Of a DNA stretch of 64,000 bases, positions 17,362 to 28,322 are shown piece by piece; positions within the stretch are counted from its first letter, which is position 1; each line of letters begins with the position of its first letter. A program made the position numbers and the translations under genes. The notes under the pieces are model-generated. The model did no database searches and was not told the DNA's origin. It was given only the letters and a program-made list of their open reading frames with translations. This stretch comes from Histidinibacterium aquaticum (GTDB lineage: Bacteria; Pseudomonadota; Alphaproteobacteria; Rhodobacterales; Rhodobacteraceae): NCBI RefSeq assembly GCF_008710275.1, contig NZ_VYQE01000003.1, positions 558,001 to 622,000 of the forward strand, given 5' to 3'.

Positions 17362-17787
17362 TCAGCGCAGGACGCCGCGCCGGGCCATGGCCCGGGCGTA
17401 GAACAGCAGCCCCGCCGTGATCACGACGATGGCGACCGCGAACCAGGCCTGAACCGCCCCCATCCCGGCGTCGACCTCGGCCCCGGCCAGTCCGTAGGTG
17501 TAGATCGAGTTCACGCCGATGCCGAGCAGCGACAGCGCGAAGGCGGTCCCCGCGAACCGCGAGCGCAAGAGCAGCAGCACCGAGCCGATCCAGGCGCCCC
17601 AGACCCCGAGCGCCCAACCGATCGAGGCCCAGACGGGCAGGCTCTCGAAGAAGCCGAGCTGGGCCTCCGTCAGCTGGCCGGTATAAGCCTCGACGCGGAA
17701 TCGAAGCATAAGGTAGTCGATCGCGCCGCCGCTGTTCCAGAGCAGCGACACGCCGCCCACGACCCAGACATGCCAGGGTGTCTTCAC
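17362..17787 (-). CDS. Small four-helix inner-membrane protein, function unknown
   Basis: A 141-residue hydrophobic protein with four predicted membrane helices (about 5-25, 52-75, 78-98, 107-130). The N-terminal pattern WHVWVVGGVSLLWNSGGAID, the RVEAYTGQLTEAQLGFFESLP loop and WALGVWGAWIGSVLLLLRSR match a widespread uncharacterised alphaproteobacterial family. The start is a GTG at 17787 with the strong ribosome binding site GGGGAGGACACC directly before it. It is divergent from the sirtuin gene (50 bp), so the two may be co-regulated. Confidence 0.78.
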   Translation of the reverse strand: MKTPWHVWVVGGVSLLWNSGGAIDYLMLRFRVEAYTGQLTEAQLGFFESLPVWASIGWALGVWGAWIGSVLLLLRSRFAGTAFALSLLGIGVNSIYTYGLAGAEVDAGMGAVQAWFAVAIVVITAGLLFYARAMARRGVLR

Positions 17788-17837
17788 GGTGTCCTCCCCG
17801 CTAGGCTCCCGGGCAGCAGTCTAGCGGAATTCGCGCC

Positions 17838-18515
17838 ATGAACATCGTCATTCTCACCGGTGCCGGGATATCCGCCGAGAGCGGCCTAGGCACCTTCCGC
17901 GACAAGGGCGGGATCTGGTCCCGTTACCGGATCGAGGACGTGGCCACCCCCGAGGCCCATGCCCGCGACCCGGCCGGCGTCCACGCCTTCTACCGCATGC
18001 GACGGGAAGAGGCGGCCAAGGCCCGGCCCAACGCCGCCCACACGGCGCTCGCACGGCTCCAATCGGACCGGCGGCACCGGGTGACCCTGGTGACCCAGAA
18101 CGTCGATGACCTGCACGAGGAGGCCGGAGCCCGGCCCCTGCACATGCACGGACGCCTCAAGGGCGCCCTCTGCGCCGCCTGCGGCCACCGCTGGCCCGCG
18201 CCGATGGAGATGGACGAGACCACCCCCTGCCCCGCCTGCGGCGAGCGGACTGCCCGCCCGGACGTCGTGTGGTTCGGCGAGATGCCGCACCACCTGGACG
18301 AGATCGATGCGGCGCTCTCGGAGGCCGAACTCTTCGCCGCCATCGGCACCTCGGGACAGGTCTACCCGGCCGCGGGCTTCGTCGAGATGGCCACGGCCTA
18401 CGGCGCGCGCACCGTGGAGCTGACGCTCGAGCCCAGCGGCGCGCCCTTCGACGAACGCCGCCTGGGCCCGGCGACCGAAACCGTTCCGCACTGGGTCACA
18501 GAGCTGCTCGACTGA
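17838..18515 (+). CDS. cobB: NAD-dependent protein deacylase, sirtuin (SIRT5-like)
   Basis: A 225-residue sirtuin. It has the Rossmann motif LTGAGISAESGLGTFRD (6-22), catalytic QNVDDLHE with His104 in MHGRL, and a zinc-binding set Cys112, Cys115, Cys131, Cys134 (CAACGH, CPACGE). Tyr52 and Arg55 in FYRMRR match the Tyr/Arg pair of class III sirtuins that recognises negatively charged succinyl and malonyl groups, so desuccinylase activity is likely. Length is near the family minimum but complete. The start ATG gives the standard beginning of the Rossmann fold. Confidence 0.95.
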   Translation: MNIVILTGAGISAESGLGTFRDKGGIWSRYRIEDVATPEAHARDPAGVHAFYRMRREEAAKARPNAAHTALARLQSDRRHRVTLVTQNVDDLHEEAGARPLHMHGRLKGALCAACGHRWPAPMEMDETTPCPACGERTARPDVVWFGEMPHHLDEIDAALSEAELFAAIGTSGQVYPAAGFVEMATAYGARTVELTLEPSGAPFDERRLGPATETVPHWVTELLD

Positions 18516-18524
18516 GCCGGTCCG

Positions 18525-18875
18525 TCAGTCGACCTCCCAGTCGTCGGAGTACCGCAGCTCGCCGATCGCCTGCCAACCGACGCGCACCCGCGCGATGCGG
18601 CTGTCGCCCCAGGTCCGGAAGACGATCGTGAACCCCTCCGGGGTCACCGCCTCGACGCCGACGTCGGCGCGGGCATTCGCCCCGGCGGCGATGTCCCACA
18701 TGGTCAGCGCCACCTGCACCGAGGGCGGCGCGCGGTAGCTCTCCGAGAAGCGCACCTCGCGGCGCGCCTCGCGCGGACCTTCGCCGGACCACATCGGGCC
18801 GCCGTCGCGGAAATCCTCGAACATCGCCTCCTCGCCGGAATCGATGCCGATCAGGTGGTTGCGCAGTTTCTTCAT
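18525..18875 (-). CDS. H-type lectin domain protein
   Basis: A 116-residue cytoplasmic-looking protein. From residue 38 on it follows the H-type lectin pattern: REVRFSESYRAPPSVQVALT, MWDIAAGANARADVGVEAV, EGFTIVFRTWGDSRIARVRVGW and AIGELRYSDDWEVD, with the PP-x-V and TW-x-D core residues. Such domains form trimeric carbohydrate-binding folds in invertebrate lectins, and bacterial versions have no settled role. No signal peptide is seen. It is convergent with the sirtuin gene, with 9 bp between stop codons. The ATG at 18875 is followed by a Lys-rich start; upstream GGGGACGGGACATG gives a weak ribosome binding site. Confidence 0.75.
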   Translation of the reverse strand: MKKLRNHLIGIDSGEEAMFEDFRDGGPMWSGEGPREARREVRFSESYRAPPSVQVALTMWDIAAGANARADVGVEAVTPEGFTIVFRTWGDSRIARVRVGWQAIGELRYSDDWEVD

Positions 18876-18918
18876 GTCCCGTCCCCCGGGGGACCCTACC
18901 GGGACGGGGCGGCGGAGA

Positions 18919-20136
18919 CTACGGCGTTTTCGGCACCGGACCGGCGCCCGGGCCGGTCAGCCGCGGCAGGAACGGGAGGATGCAGGCGAGCAGCACCGCG
19001 GCGAAGAGGAAGGGCGCCCCCGGCAACCAGAGGCCCTGCCCGTCCGCGTAGGTCTCGAAGACCGCCGTGACGGCCAGCGGCGCGAGCACCGCCGAAACCG
19101 CCGCCAGCGCGGCGATCACCCCCTGCACGAGGCCCTGCCTGTCCTCGCCCACGCGATTGGCGGCAAGCGCCGTCATCGTCGCCGGCGCCATGTCCGCCAG
19201 GCAGGCGAAGGGCAGGAAGACGAAGACCATCCAGACCTCCCGCGTGACGCCGAAGCCCACGAGCGCCGCCAGCCCCGAGAACAGCGCAAGCCGCAGCGTT
19301 CCGCTCTCGCCCAGCAGCCGGATGCAGGGCCGGATCACCAGCCCCTGGGTCACCGCCACGCCCAGGCCGTAGCCCGCGAGGCTCAGTCCGATGGCCGCCG
19401 GGGTCCAGCCGAAGAGCGCGGTGAGCCAGAAGGCCCAGATCGTCGGGTAGACCATGTTGGCGAACTCGAAGACGAAGAGCATGGCGAGCGGCAGGGCCAG
19501 CTCCGGCACCCGGAAGGCGCGGAGGATTGCGGCAAAGGGGTCCAGATCGGCGCGCCGGAAGGGACGGCGGTTCTGGGGCTTAAGGCTCTCCGGCAGGACG
19601 AAGATCCCGAAGAGCGCCGCCGCGCCCGACAGACCCGCCGCGATCCAGAAAGGGGCCGTGACGTGCCAGGTGGCGGCGAGCCCGCCCAGCACCGGCCCCA
19701 GGACGAAGCCCACCCCGAAGGCCGCGCCGATCAGGCCGAAGTTCGCCGCGCGGTCCTCCCGGGCCGAGATGTCGGCGATATAGGCCGTCGCGGTGACGTA
19801 GGTCGCCCCCGACATCCCCGCGAGCGCCCGGCCCAGGAGCAGGAGCCAGAAGGACCCGGCGAGCGCCATGATGACGTAGTCGAGGGCCAGCAGGGCAAGG
19901 GCCGCGACCAGCACCGGCTTGCGTCCCCGGGCGTCCGAGAGCCCGCCGACCGCCGGCGCGAACAGGAACTGGGTGCCTGCGTAGGCGGCCATCAGCAACC
20001 CGCCCCAGACCGAGCCTTCGGCCGTCGACCCAGCCCCCACGCGCATCATCAGCTCCGGCAGGATCGGGAAGACGATGCCGATGCCGATCGCGTCGATCAG
20101 CAGGGTGAGAAGGATGAAGACCATGGGCCGCGACAT
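18919..20136 (-). CDS. Major facilitator transporter, TetA-like drug:H+ antiporter family
   Basis: A 405-residue protein with 12 predicted membrane helices. The N-terminal half has LTLLIDAIGIGIVFPILPEL typical of TetA-type efflux proteins, the loop 2-3 motif GGLSDARGRKPVL, and motif C-like GVGFVLGPVLGGLAA in helix 5. It should export a drug or metabolite in exchange for protons, but the substrate is unknown. The ATG at 20136 is chosen because helix 1 follows directly; the frame is open to 20208. It stands alone on the - strand, with a 538-bp gap upstream. Confidence 0.88.
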   Translation of the reverse strand: MSRPMVFILLTLLIDAIGIGIVFPILPELMMRVGAGSTAEGSVWGGLLMAAYAGTQFLFAPAVGGLSDARGRKPVLVAALALLALDYVIMALAGSFWLLLLGRALAGMSGATYVTATAYIADISAREDRAANFGLIGAAFGVGFVLGPVLGGLAATWHVTAPFWIAAGLSGAAALFGIFVLPESLKPQNRRPFRRADLDPFAAILRAFRVPELALPLAMLFVFEFANMVYPTIWAFWLTALFGWTPAAIGLSLAGYGLGVAVTQGLVIRPCIRLLGESGTLRLALFSGLAALVGFGVTREVWMVFVFLPFACLADMAPATMTALAANRVGEDRQGLVQGVIAALAAVSAVLAPLAVTAVFETYADGQGLWLPGAPFLFAAVLLACILPFLPRLTGPGAGPVPKTP

Positions 20137-20455
20137 GCCAGTCCCATGCGCCCGGGCTTTCCCTGCGTCAAGCTGCGACGCAACGGCGCCGGCCGGCGGT
20201 CGAGGCATTCGTTAACCCGGCCGCGCTAGACCTCTCCGCGATCGATCCGCGGGACTCACACCCCCGCGCCATGTGGACATATCGCGGTCGGCCGGCCCCT
20301 CGGGGCGGGTCCTTTGCGCATCCGACCCTGGAGGGGGTGACGTCCCTCCACGGCCCATACCGTTCCTTCCCGACCGGAACGACAGCGAGATCGGCCCGAA
20401 GGGCCTCCATCCCGGCGCCTCCCAAGGCGACCCGGGCCAAATCCGTGCGCCCTGT

Positions 20456-20489
20456 TCTTCATCTAGCTCCAAATACCTCCGCCGGAGGC
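20456..20489 (+). repeat. Possible diverged member of the dispersed repeat family
   Basis: The segment TTCTTCATCTAGCTCC is followed by AAATACCTCCGCCGGAGG. It shares the CTTC...AAATA-C-C...GG order with copies 1-3 and has its own CCTCC/GGAGG hairpin, but lacks the longer second stem. It is treated as related with caution. Confidence 0.4.
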
Positions 20490-20627
20490 CCCGACGCCAA
20501 CCCTCCCGCCAAACGGCCGAAACAGCGAGAGCGCCCGCCGGGCCTCCCACCGCCCGGGACCGCCGAAGGCGGGCACGGGCTCATCCAGCGCACCGAAGGC
20601 GCACCGCTGTCTCGGACCCCGAACGAG

Positions 20628-20652
20628 AAACGGCCCCCGAGGGGGCCGCTTT
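20628..20652 (-). terminator. Intrinsic terminator of the atp operon
   Basis: An 8-bp GC stem CGGCCCCC/GGGGGCCG (20631-20638 with 20641-20648) is followed by TTTCTCG on the - strand. It lies about 25 bp beyond the atpC stop. Confidence 0.8.
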
Positions 20653-20674
20653 CGTCGCGATCCGGTGGATCGGA

Positions 20675-21112
20675 TCAGAGGTTGGACTGCGAGGGCGAGA
20701 GCCCGATGTGGGTGCCCACTGCGACCATGTCCGAGAGGAGCTTGGCGGCGTCGTCCACCGGGCCCGGCTCGTTCTCGAAGGTCTCCTTGGCCTTCTCGTG
20801 GGCGCGGCGCGCCTCCTCGATCAGGCGGTCGTAGACCTCCTGGGTCATTTCCTCGCGCGGCAGGGCCTGTTCGGCCAGCACGGTGATGCCCGAGGCGCCG
20901 ATTTCGGCGAAGCCCCCGGAGACCACGTATTCGTCGGTACCGCCCGAGTGGACGGCCCGGAGGAGGCCCGGCCGCAGGGTCGTCAGCGTCGGCGCATGAT
21001 CAGGCATCGCCGTCATGTCGCCGTCCGACCCCGGGATCGAGACCTCCGAGACCTCGAGCCGCGCCAGGCGCCGCTCGGGGCTCACGAGGTCGAATGTGAA
21101 TGCGTCAGCCAT
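20675..21112 (-). CDS. atpC: ATP synthase F1 epsilon subunit
   Basis: A 145-residue subunit of the F1 central stalk that links rotor and catalytic head. It has the N-terminal beta-sandwich pattern [33 protein letters not shown] and [20 protein letters not shown], then a C-terminal helical part ([27 protein letters not shown]). It is the last gene of atpHAGDC, starting 9 bp after the atpD stop, and is followed by a terminator. Confidence 0.97.
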   Translation of the reverse strand: MADAFTFDLVSPERRLARLEVSEVSIPGSDGDMTAMPDHAPTLTTLRPGLLRAVHSGGTDEYVVSGGFAEIGASGITVLAEQALPREEMTQEVYDRLIEEARRAHEKAKETFENEPGPVDDAAKLLSDMVAVGTHIGLSPSQSNL

Positions 21113-21121
21113 TTCAGCTCC

Positions 21122-22561
<1,440 letters not shown>

Positions 22562-23443
22562 TTAGAGCGCCTCGGCGCCCGAAATGATTTCGATCAGCTC
22601 GTTGGTGATGACCGCCTGACGGGTGCGGTTGTACTCGATCGTCAGCTTGTCGATCATCTCGCCGGCGTTGCGCGTCGCGTTGTCCATCGCGCTCATCCGG
22701 GCGCCCTGTTCAGAGGCGCCGTTCTCGAGCAGGGCCGAGAAGATCTGTGTCGCCACGCCGCGCGGCAGGAGATCGGCGAGGATCTCCTCTTCGGAGGGCT
22801 CGTAGTCGTAGAGCGTCTGGGTGCCCTGCTCCTCGCCCTCATCGGCCTCGAAATCGGCCGGGATGATCTGCTGCGCCGTCGGCTCCTGCGAGACGACGTT
22901 GTGGAAGATCGAGTAGAAGATCGTGCACACGTCGAACTCGCCGCCGTCGAAGCGGTCGAGCACGTCCTGGGCGATCTCCTGGGCATTCTCGTAGCCCACG
23001 CGCTTCACCTCGGTGAGATCGACGTTGCCGACGAAATACTCGGAGTGGGTGCGGCGCAGCACGTCGCGGCCCTTCTTGCCGACGGTGAGGATCTTCACCG
23101 TCTTGCCCTGGCCCAGCAGTTCGTCCGCCCGCGCCTTGGCGAGCTTGGCGATGTTGGAGTTGAAGCCGCCGCAGAGGCCCCGCTCCGCCGTCATCACCAC
23201 CAGCAGGTGCGTGTCGTCCTTGCCGGTGCCCGACAGCAGCTTCGGCGCGGTGTCGCTGTCGCCCACGGACTTCGCGAGCTGCGCCATCACCGCGTTGAAA
23301 CGCTCGGCATAGGGGCGCGCCATCTCGGCGGCCTCCTGGGCGCGGCGGAGCTTGGCCGCCGCGACCATCTGCATGGCCTTCGTGATCTTGCGCGTCGACT
23401 TGACGCTCTCGATCCGGTTTTTCAGGTCCTTGAGGTTGGCCAT
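22562..23443 (-). CDS. atpG: ATP synthase F1 gamma subunit
   Basis: A 293-residue rotor shaft subunit. The N-terminal helix [21 protein letters not shown] and the C-terminal [21 protein letters not shown] with [20 protein letters not shown] form the coiled-coil shaft; the middle has [20 protein letters not shown]. An acidic insert around [13 protein letters not shown] is typical of alphaproteobacterial gamma subunits. It is located between atpA (9-bp gap) and atpD (18-bp gap). Confidence 0.98.
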   Translation of the reverse strand: MANLKDLKNRIESVKSTRKITKAMQMVAAAKLRRAQEAAEMARPYAERFNAVMAQLAKSVGDSDTAPKLLSGTGKDDTHLLVVMTAERGLCGGFNSNIAKLAKARADELLGQGKTVKILTVGKKGRDVLRRTHSEYFVGNVDLTEVKRVGYENAQEIAQDVLDRFDGGEFDVCTIFYSIFHNVVSQEPTAQQIIPADFEADEGEEQGTQTLYDYEPSEEEILADLLPRGVATQIFSALLENGASEQGARMSAMDNATRNAGEMIDKLTIEYNRTRQAVITNELIEIISGAEAL

Positions 23444-23452
23444 CTCAGGTCC

Positions 23453-24990
<1,538 letters not shown>

Positions 24991-24991
<1 letters not shown>

Positions 24992-25551
24992 TACCGGGCC
25001 TCTTTCATGCTGTTCTGGAGATGGGCCAGTTTCGACTTGATCGAGGTGTCGATCATCCTGGAGCCCACTTTGATGACGAGACCGCCAATGAGGCTTTCAT
25101 CGACGGTCTGGTTGATCTTGATCTTCGCGCCCACGCGCTCCGCCAGGGTCTTGGAGAGCTTTTCGGCCTGGGTCTTGGTCAGGGCCTTGGCCGAGATCAC
25201 GTCGGCCTGCACCTCGCCACGCTCCTTGGAGAGCATGTCGCGCAGGTCGCGGATCATGTGCGGGACGACGAAGAGACGCCGCTTCTGGGCCATCAGTCCG
25301 AGGACGTTGCGGAGCGTCGCGCTCAGCTCCATCTTCTCGGCGACGGCGATGATCGCCTTCTCCTGCGCCTCGCGCGAGTAGATCGGCGAGCGGATCAGGT
25401 CACGCAGGTCGGCACTTTCGTTGAGCGCGGCCTCGAGCGTGTCCAGATCCCCGGAGAGCTGATCGAGGGCTCCCTCATCCTTGGAAAGCTCGAAGACGGC
25501 GGTGGCATAGCGGTGCGCGATGCCGGTCGAGATCGAAGCTGGTTCGGACAC
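24991..25551 (-). CDS. atpH: ATP synthase F1 delta subunit
   Basis: A 186-residue subunit of the peripheral stalk, connecting F1 to the b subunits. It carries the [19 protein letters not shown] start, a six-helix N-terminal domain and the C-terminal [20 protein letters not shown] signature. I place the start at a GTG (25551), which gives the usual SEPASIS beginning and has GGAAGG six bases upstream; an ATG at 25593 would add 14 unlikely residues. It is the first gene of the operon, and atpIBEF are not in the window. Confidence 0.95.
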
Positions 25552-25902
25552 GTCCACCCTTCCGTATCTTGGCCCGGCCCGGCCCGGCAGCATGTGGGGC
25601 GGTTCAGGCGGTCTGAGCCGCCCGAAAGCCTTCGGGCCGCGAAATCATCGGCCATGTAGCAGAGGCTCATGGGTGGGGCAACCGCCAAGCCGCCGCCGCA
25701 AAGCCTGCGAAAACCCCGTTGCGCAAGGTTATCGCATCGGGGTTCCAAGGTGCGACTCTTTGCACCATCCGGCGGGCATCCGCCCGCCCCCGCGCCCTCC
25801 GATCGGCGGGCCTCCGCTGAGGGCGCTCAGTCTTCCAAATGCCGACAAATTCTCGCCGGGATCCGCTCCTAGCGTCCGGGTCCGACACCAGGAAAGACCG
25901 GC
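25552..25902. other. Divergent intergenic region upstream of the atp operon
   Basis: No gene is supported. This stretch should carry the atpH promoter on the - strand and the promoter of the 216-residue membrane-anchored protein on the + strand. I could not identify convincing promoter boxes; it has only a short GGTGC/GCACC inverted repeat near 25750-25768. Confidence 0.55.
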
Positions 25903-26553
25903 ATGCCATTCGACTCGCTCATCTACGGACTCGTCGCCGCAGGCTTCTGCCTCGCCGCCCTGACAACGCTCCGGCGGATGTCGGGCCGCGCCCCGTCAGG
26001 CGGGCCGCGGGAGGTCCACGAGGAGACGGGTCCGCTGCCCGAGTTCTCGGTTCTCGAGACGGCGCCGCCTAGAGACGCGAGCGCCGCCGCCCCGGCCGAA
26101 CCCGCTGAAACGGTGCTCGCCGAAGAGGTCGAGGAACGGGATCCGCAGGCGGCCGAGGCCTTCAACCTGACGCTCGACATCGATCCCGCCCGGACCGCCG
26201 AGGAGGCCGAGGTCGTCTCCCTCCTCGATCCGCGCGACGTGCTCAGCCTGGAGTTCGCCGACCACCCCTCGGGACGGCTGCACGTGGTCCACGGCAGCGC
26301 CCGGGCCCAGCTCGATACCGGCATCGCCAGCAGCGCCTGGATCGACGTCTATCTCTCCGACCGCGACCGGCTCACGGCGGAGGACGTCGGGCGCTCCGGC
26401 GAGATCCGCGCCGATCTCGCCACCCACATCCTTCGGATCGACCTCGGCAAGCGGCACGAGAAGCGCGACGGCACCGTCGAGGGCGCGATCAACGAGGAGC
26501 CGGAGATCTACTTCGACCGCGAGGTCGCCTCGGAGATCGACCACGCGGTCTGA
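25903..26553 (+). CDS. Membrane-anchored hypothetical protein
   Basis: A 216-residue protein with one N-terminal membrane helix (about 5-24), then an acidic Ala/Glu/Pro-rich linker (about 30-105) and a C-terminal domain starting near [18 protein letters not shown] that contains several beta-strand-like segments ([41 protein letters not shown]). I do not recognise a family. The last 46 bp overlap the end of the convergent methyltransferase gene. The ATG follows CCAGGAAAGACCGGC. It is divergent from the atp operon. Function is unknown. Confidence 0.68.
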   Translation: MPFDSLIYGLVAAGFCLAALTTLRRMSGRAPSGGPREVHEETGPLPEFSVLETAPPRDASAAAPAEPAETVLAEEVEERDPQAAEAFNLTLDIDPARTAEEAEVVSLLDPRDVLSLEFADHPSGRLHVVHGSARAQLDTGIASSAWIDVYLSDRDRLTAEDVGRSGEIRADLATHILRIDLGKRHEKRDGTVEGAINEEPEIYFDREVASEIDHAV

Positions 26554-27302
26554 CGGCGCGAGGGCTCCGGCGCGGGCGTGCCGATCCCTTCGAGCACCTT
26601 GAGCGGACGTTTGACCGCTTCCGAGAGCCCAGGCCGCATGGGCGGCGCGACCTGCTTCGTCGCCTCCACCATCAGCACGCCGCCCGCCTTGAAGACGGGA
26701 ATGTGCCGCCCCACGCCTTCCATCCAGGCCGCCGACTTGCGCCAGCCCTTCCGGACGCTGGGCGGCTGGTAGAGCGTCGAGACCGCCTGCTCGATCTGGA
26801 AGCGGTGGCCGCGCAGCTGGGTCTCCAGCTGGCCCAGCGAATAGGGCCGCCCGTATCCGAAGGGCGTCCGGTCCGAGCGCGACCAGAGTCCCGCCCGGTT
26901 GGGAACGATGGCGACCACCCGCCCCTCGGGGGCGAGCACGCGCCAGGTCTCCTCCAGCACCGCCGTGGGATGCTCCGAGGTCTCCAGCCCGTGAAGCAGC
27001 ACGAGGCGGTCGACCGTCCCCGAGGGAATGGGCCAGAGCGTCTCCTGGCAGAGCACGCTGACGTTGGGCATCCCCGCGGGCCAGGGCATCACTCCCTGCG
27101 GCCCGGGCATCAGCGCCACGACCCGGCGGGAGTCCGACAGGAAGGGCCGCAGAAGCGGAACGGCGAATCCGAAGCCCACGACCGTGAGGCCGGTCCGCTT
27201 GCGCCACATTCGGCAGAGCTCGTCCCGGATCACCCGCTGGGCCGCGCGGCCGAGCGCGCTGCGGTAATAGAAGGCGCGGAGATCGACCACATCGAGATGC
27301 AT
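26508..27302 (-). CDS. SAM-dependent methyltransferase, class I
   Basis: A 264-residue protein with a methyltransferase type 11-like fold: [16 protein letters not shown] near the start (a weakened glycine motif I), [52 protein letters not shown] (motifs IV-V) and a C-terminal region with [12 protein letters not shown]. The substrate is unknown. It is divergent from gloB, which starts 63 bp away; this methyltransferase-gloB pairing looks like a shared promoter. The last 46 bp overlap the convergent neighbour's coding end. Confidence 0.85.
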   Translation of the reverse strand: MHLDVVDLRAFYYRSALGRAAQRVIRDELCRMWRKRTGLTVVGFGFAVPLLRPFLSDSRRVVALMPGPQGVMPWPAGMPNVSVLCQETLWPIPSGTVDRLVLLHGLETSEHPTAVLEETWRVLAPEGRVVAIVPNRAGLWSRSDRTPFGYGRPYSLGQLETQLRGHRFQIEQAVSTLYQPPSVRKGWRKSAAWMEGVGRHIPVFKAGGVLMVEATKQVAPPMRPGLSEAVKRPLKVLEGIGTPAPEPSRRQTAWSISEATSRSK

Positions 27303-27364
27303 TGCAGGCGGGGCCCCGTCACGTCACGCTGGGCGGGACCATAGCATCGCAGGAGCAGAGCGCC

Positions 27365-28126
27365 ATGACCCTGGACCTCGTCACGATTCCCTGTCGCAGC
27401 GACAACTACGCCTTCCTCGTCCACGACGCCGGAACAGGGGCCACGGCGCTGATCGACGCCCCCGAGGCCGAGCCGATCCAGGCCGAGCTGCAGTCCCGCG
27501 GCTGGACCCTCTCGGAAATCCTTCTGACGCATCACCATACCGACCATGTCGAGGGGCTGGAGCCGCTGCGCCCCGGTGCGCGGGTGATCGGCGCGGGCGC
27601 CGACGCCCACCGCCTTCCCCCACTCGACATCGCGGTCGCCGAGGGCGACACCCTGACCGTCTGCGGCGAGCATGTCGCGGTCCTCGACGTCTCGGGCCAC
27701 ACCGTCGGACACATCGCCTTCCACTTCCCCTCCTCCGGGTACGCCTTCACCGCCGACAGCCTCATGGCGCTGGGATGCGGGCGTGTCTTCGAGGGCACGC
27801 CGGAGCAGATGTGGGGCAGCCTGCGAAAGCTCCGCGCGCTGCCGCCCGAAACCGTGATATGCTCGGGACACGAATACACGGCCAACAACGCCCGGTTCGC
27901 CCTCACTATTGAACCGGACAATCCGCAGCTTATCTCTCGTGCACGGGCCGTCGACGAGGCCCGCTCCCGGAACCAACCCACTGTTCCCTCGACCCTCAAG
28001 GAAGAGCTGGAAACGAACCCCTTCCTGCGCGCCGACGAGCCCGGACTGAAGTCCGCGATCGGCATGAGCGACGCGTCCGACGTCGAGGTCTTCGCCGAAG
28101 TCAGAGCCCGCAAGGATCGCTTCTGA
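27365..28126 (+). CDS. gloB: Hydroxyacylglutathione hydrolase (glyoxalase II)
   Basis: A 253-residue metallo-beta-lactamase-fold enzyme that hydrolyses S-lactoylglutathione in methylglyoxal detoxification. It has the di-metal motif THHHTDHVEG (His56, His58, Asp60, His61), DVSGHTVGHIAFHF (third His), FTADSLM (bridging Asp) and CSGHEYT (His). The C-terminal helical part includes NPFLRADEPGL, matching the glutathione-binding domain. The ATG at 27365 is preceded by CAGGAGCAGAGCGCC. It is about 197 bp upstream of clpA on the same strand. Confidence 0.96.
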   Translation: MTLDLVTIPCRSDNYAFLVHDAGTGATALIDAPEAEPIQAELQSRGWTLSEILLTHHHTDHVEGLEPLRPGARVIGAGADAHRLPPLDIAVAEGDTLTVCGEHVAVLDVSGHTVGHIAFHFPSSGYAFTADSLMALGCGRVFEGTPEQMWGSLRKLRALPPETVICSGHEYTANNARFALTIEPDNPQLISRARAVDEARSRNQPTVPSTLKEELETNPFLRADEPGLKSAIGMSDASDVEVFAEVRARKDRF

Positions 28127-28170
28127 TTCAGGGCTGTCGCAATTTGCGGCAACCTCCACGCCCGCCCCCG

Positions 28171-28201
28171 CGTTCACATGTCCGGGCAGGCGATGTGAAC
28201 G
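28171..28201. promoter_or_regulatory. Inverted repeat upstream of clpA
   Basis: Perfect 9-bp arms CGTTCACAT (28171-28179) and ATGTGAACG (28193-28201) are separated by 13 bp. A small GGAC-A6-GTCC hairpin follows at 28207-28220, and a CTTGAA box at 28220-28225 could be a heat-shock-type -35 element. The position 120-150 bp before clpA suggests a regulatory site or gloB 3' structure. Confidence 0.42.
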
Positions 28202-28322
28202 GCGGCGGACAAAAAAGTCCTTGAAGGATCGCAGTCGAAAGCGAACTTTAAGGTTACGAGGCCACGGTCGGATGGGGCGCCAATTGCCCTGCTCCGACCC
28301 CGAAGCGAAAGGAGCACGCACC

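Larger units (their letters stand above)
20137..20674. other. Intergenic region between atpC and the MFS gene
   Basis: No gene is supported on either strand; open frames here have no recognisable protein features or ribosome binding sites. It contains the atpC terminator (20628-20652), a possible fourth member of the dispersed repeat family (20456-20489) and presumably the MFS gene promoter. Confidence 0.6.
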
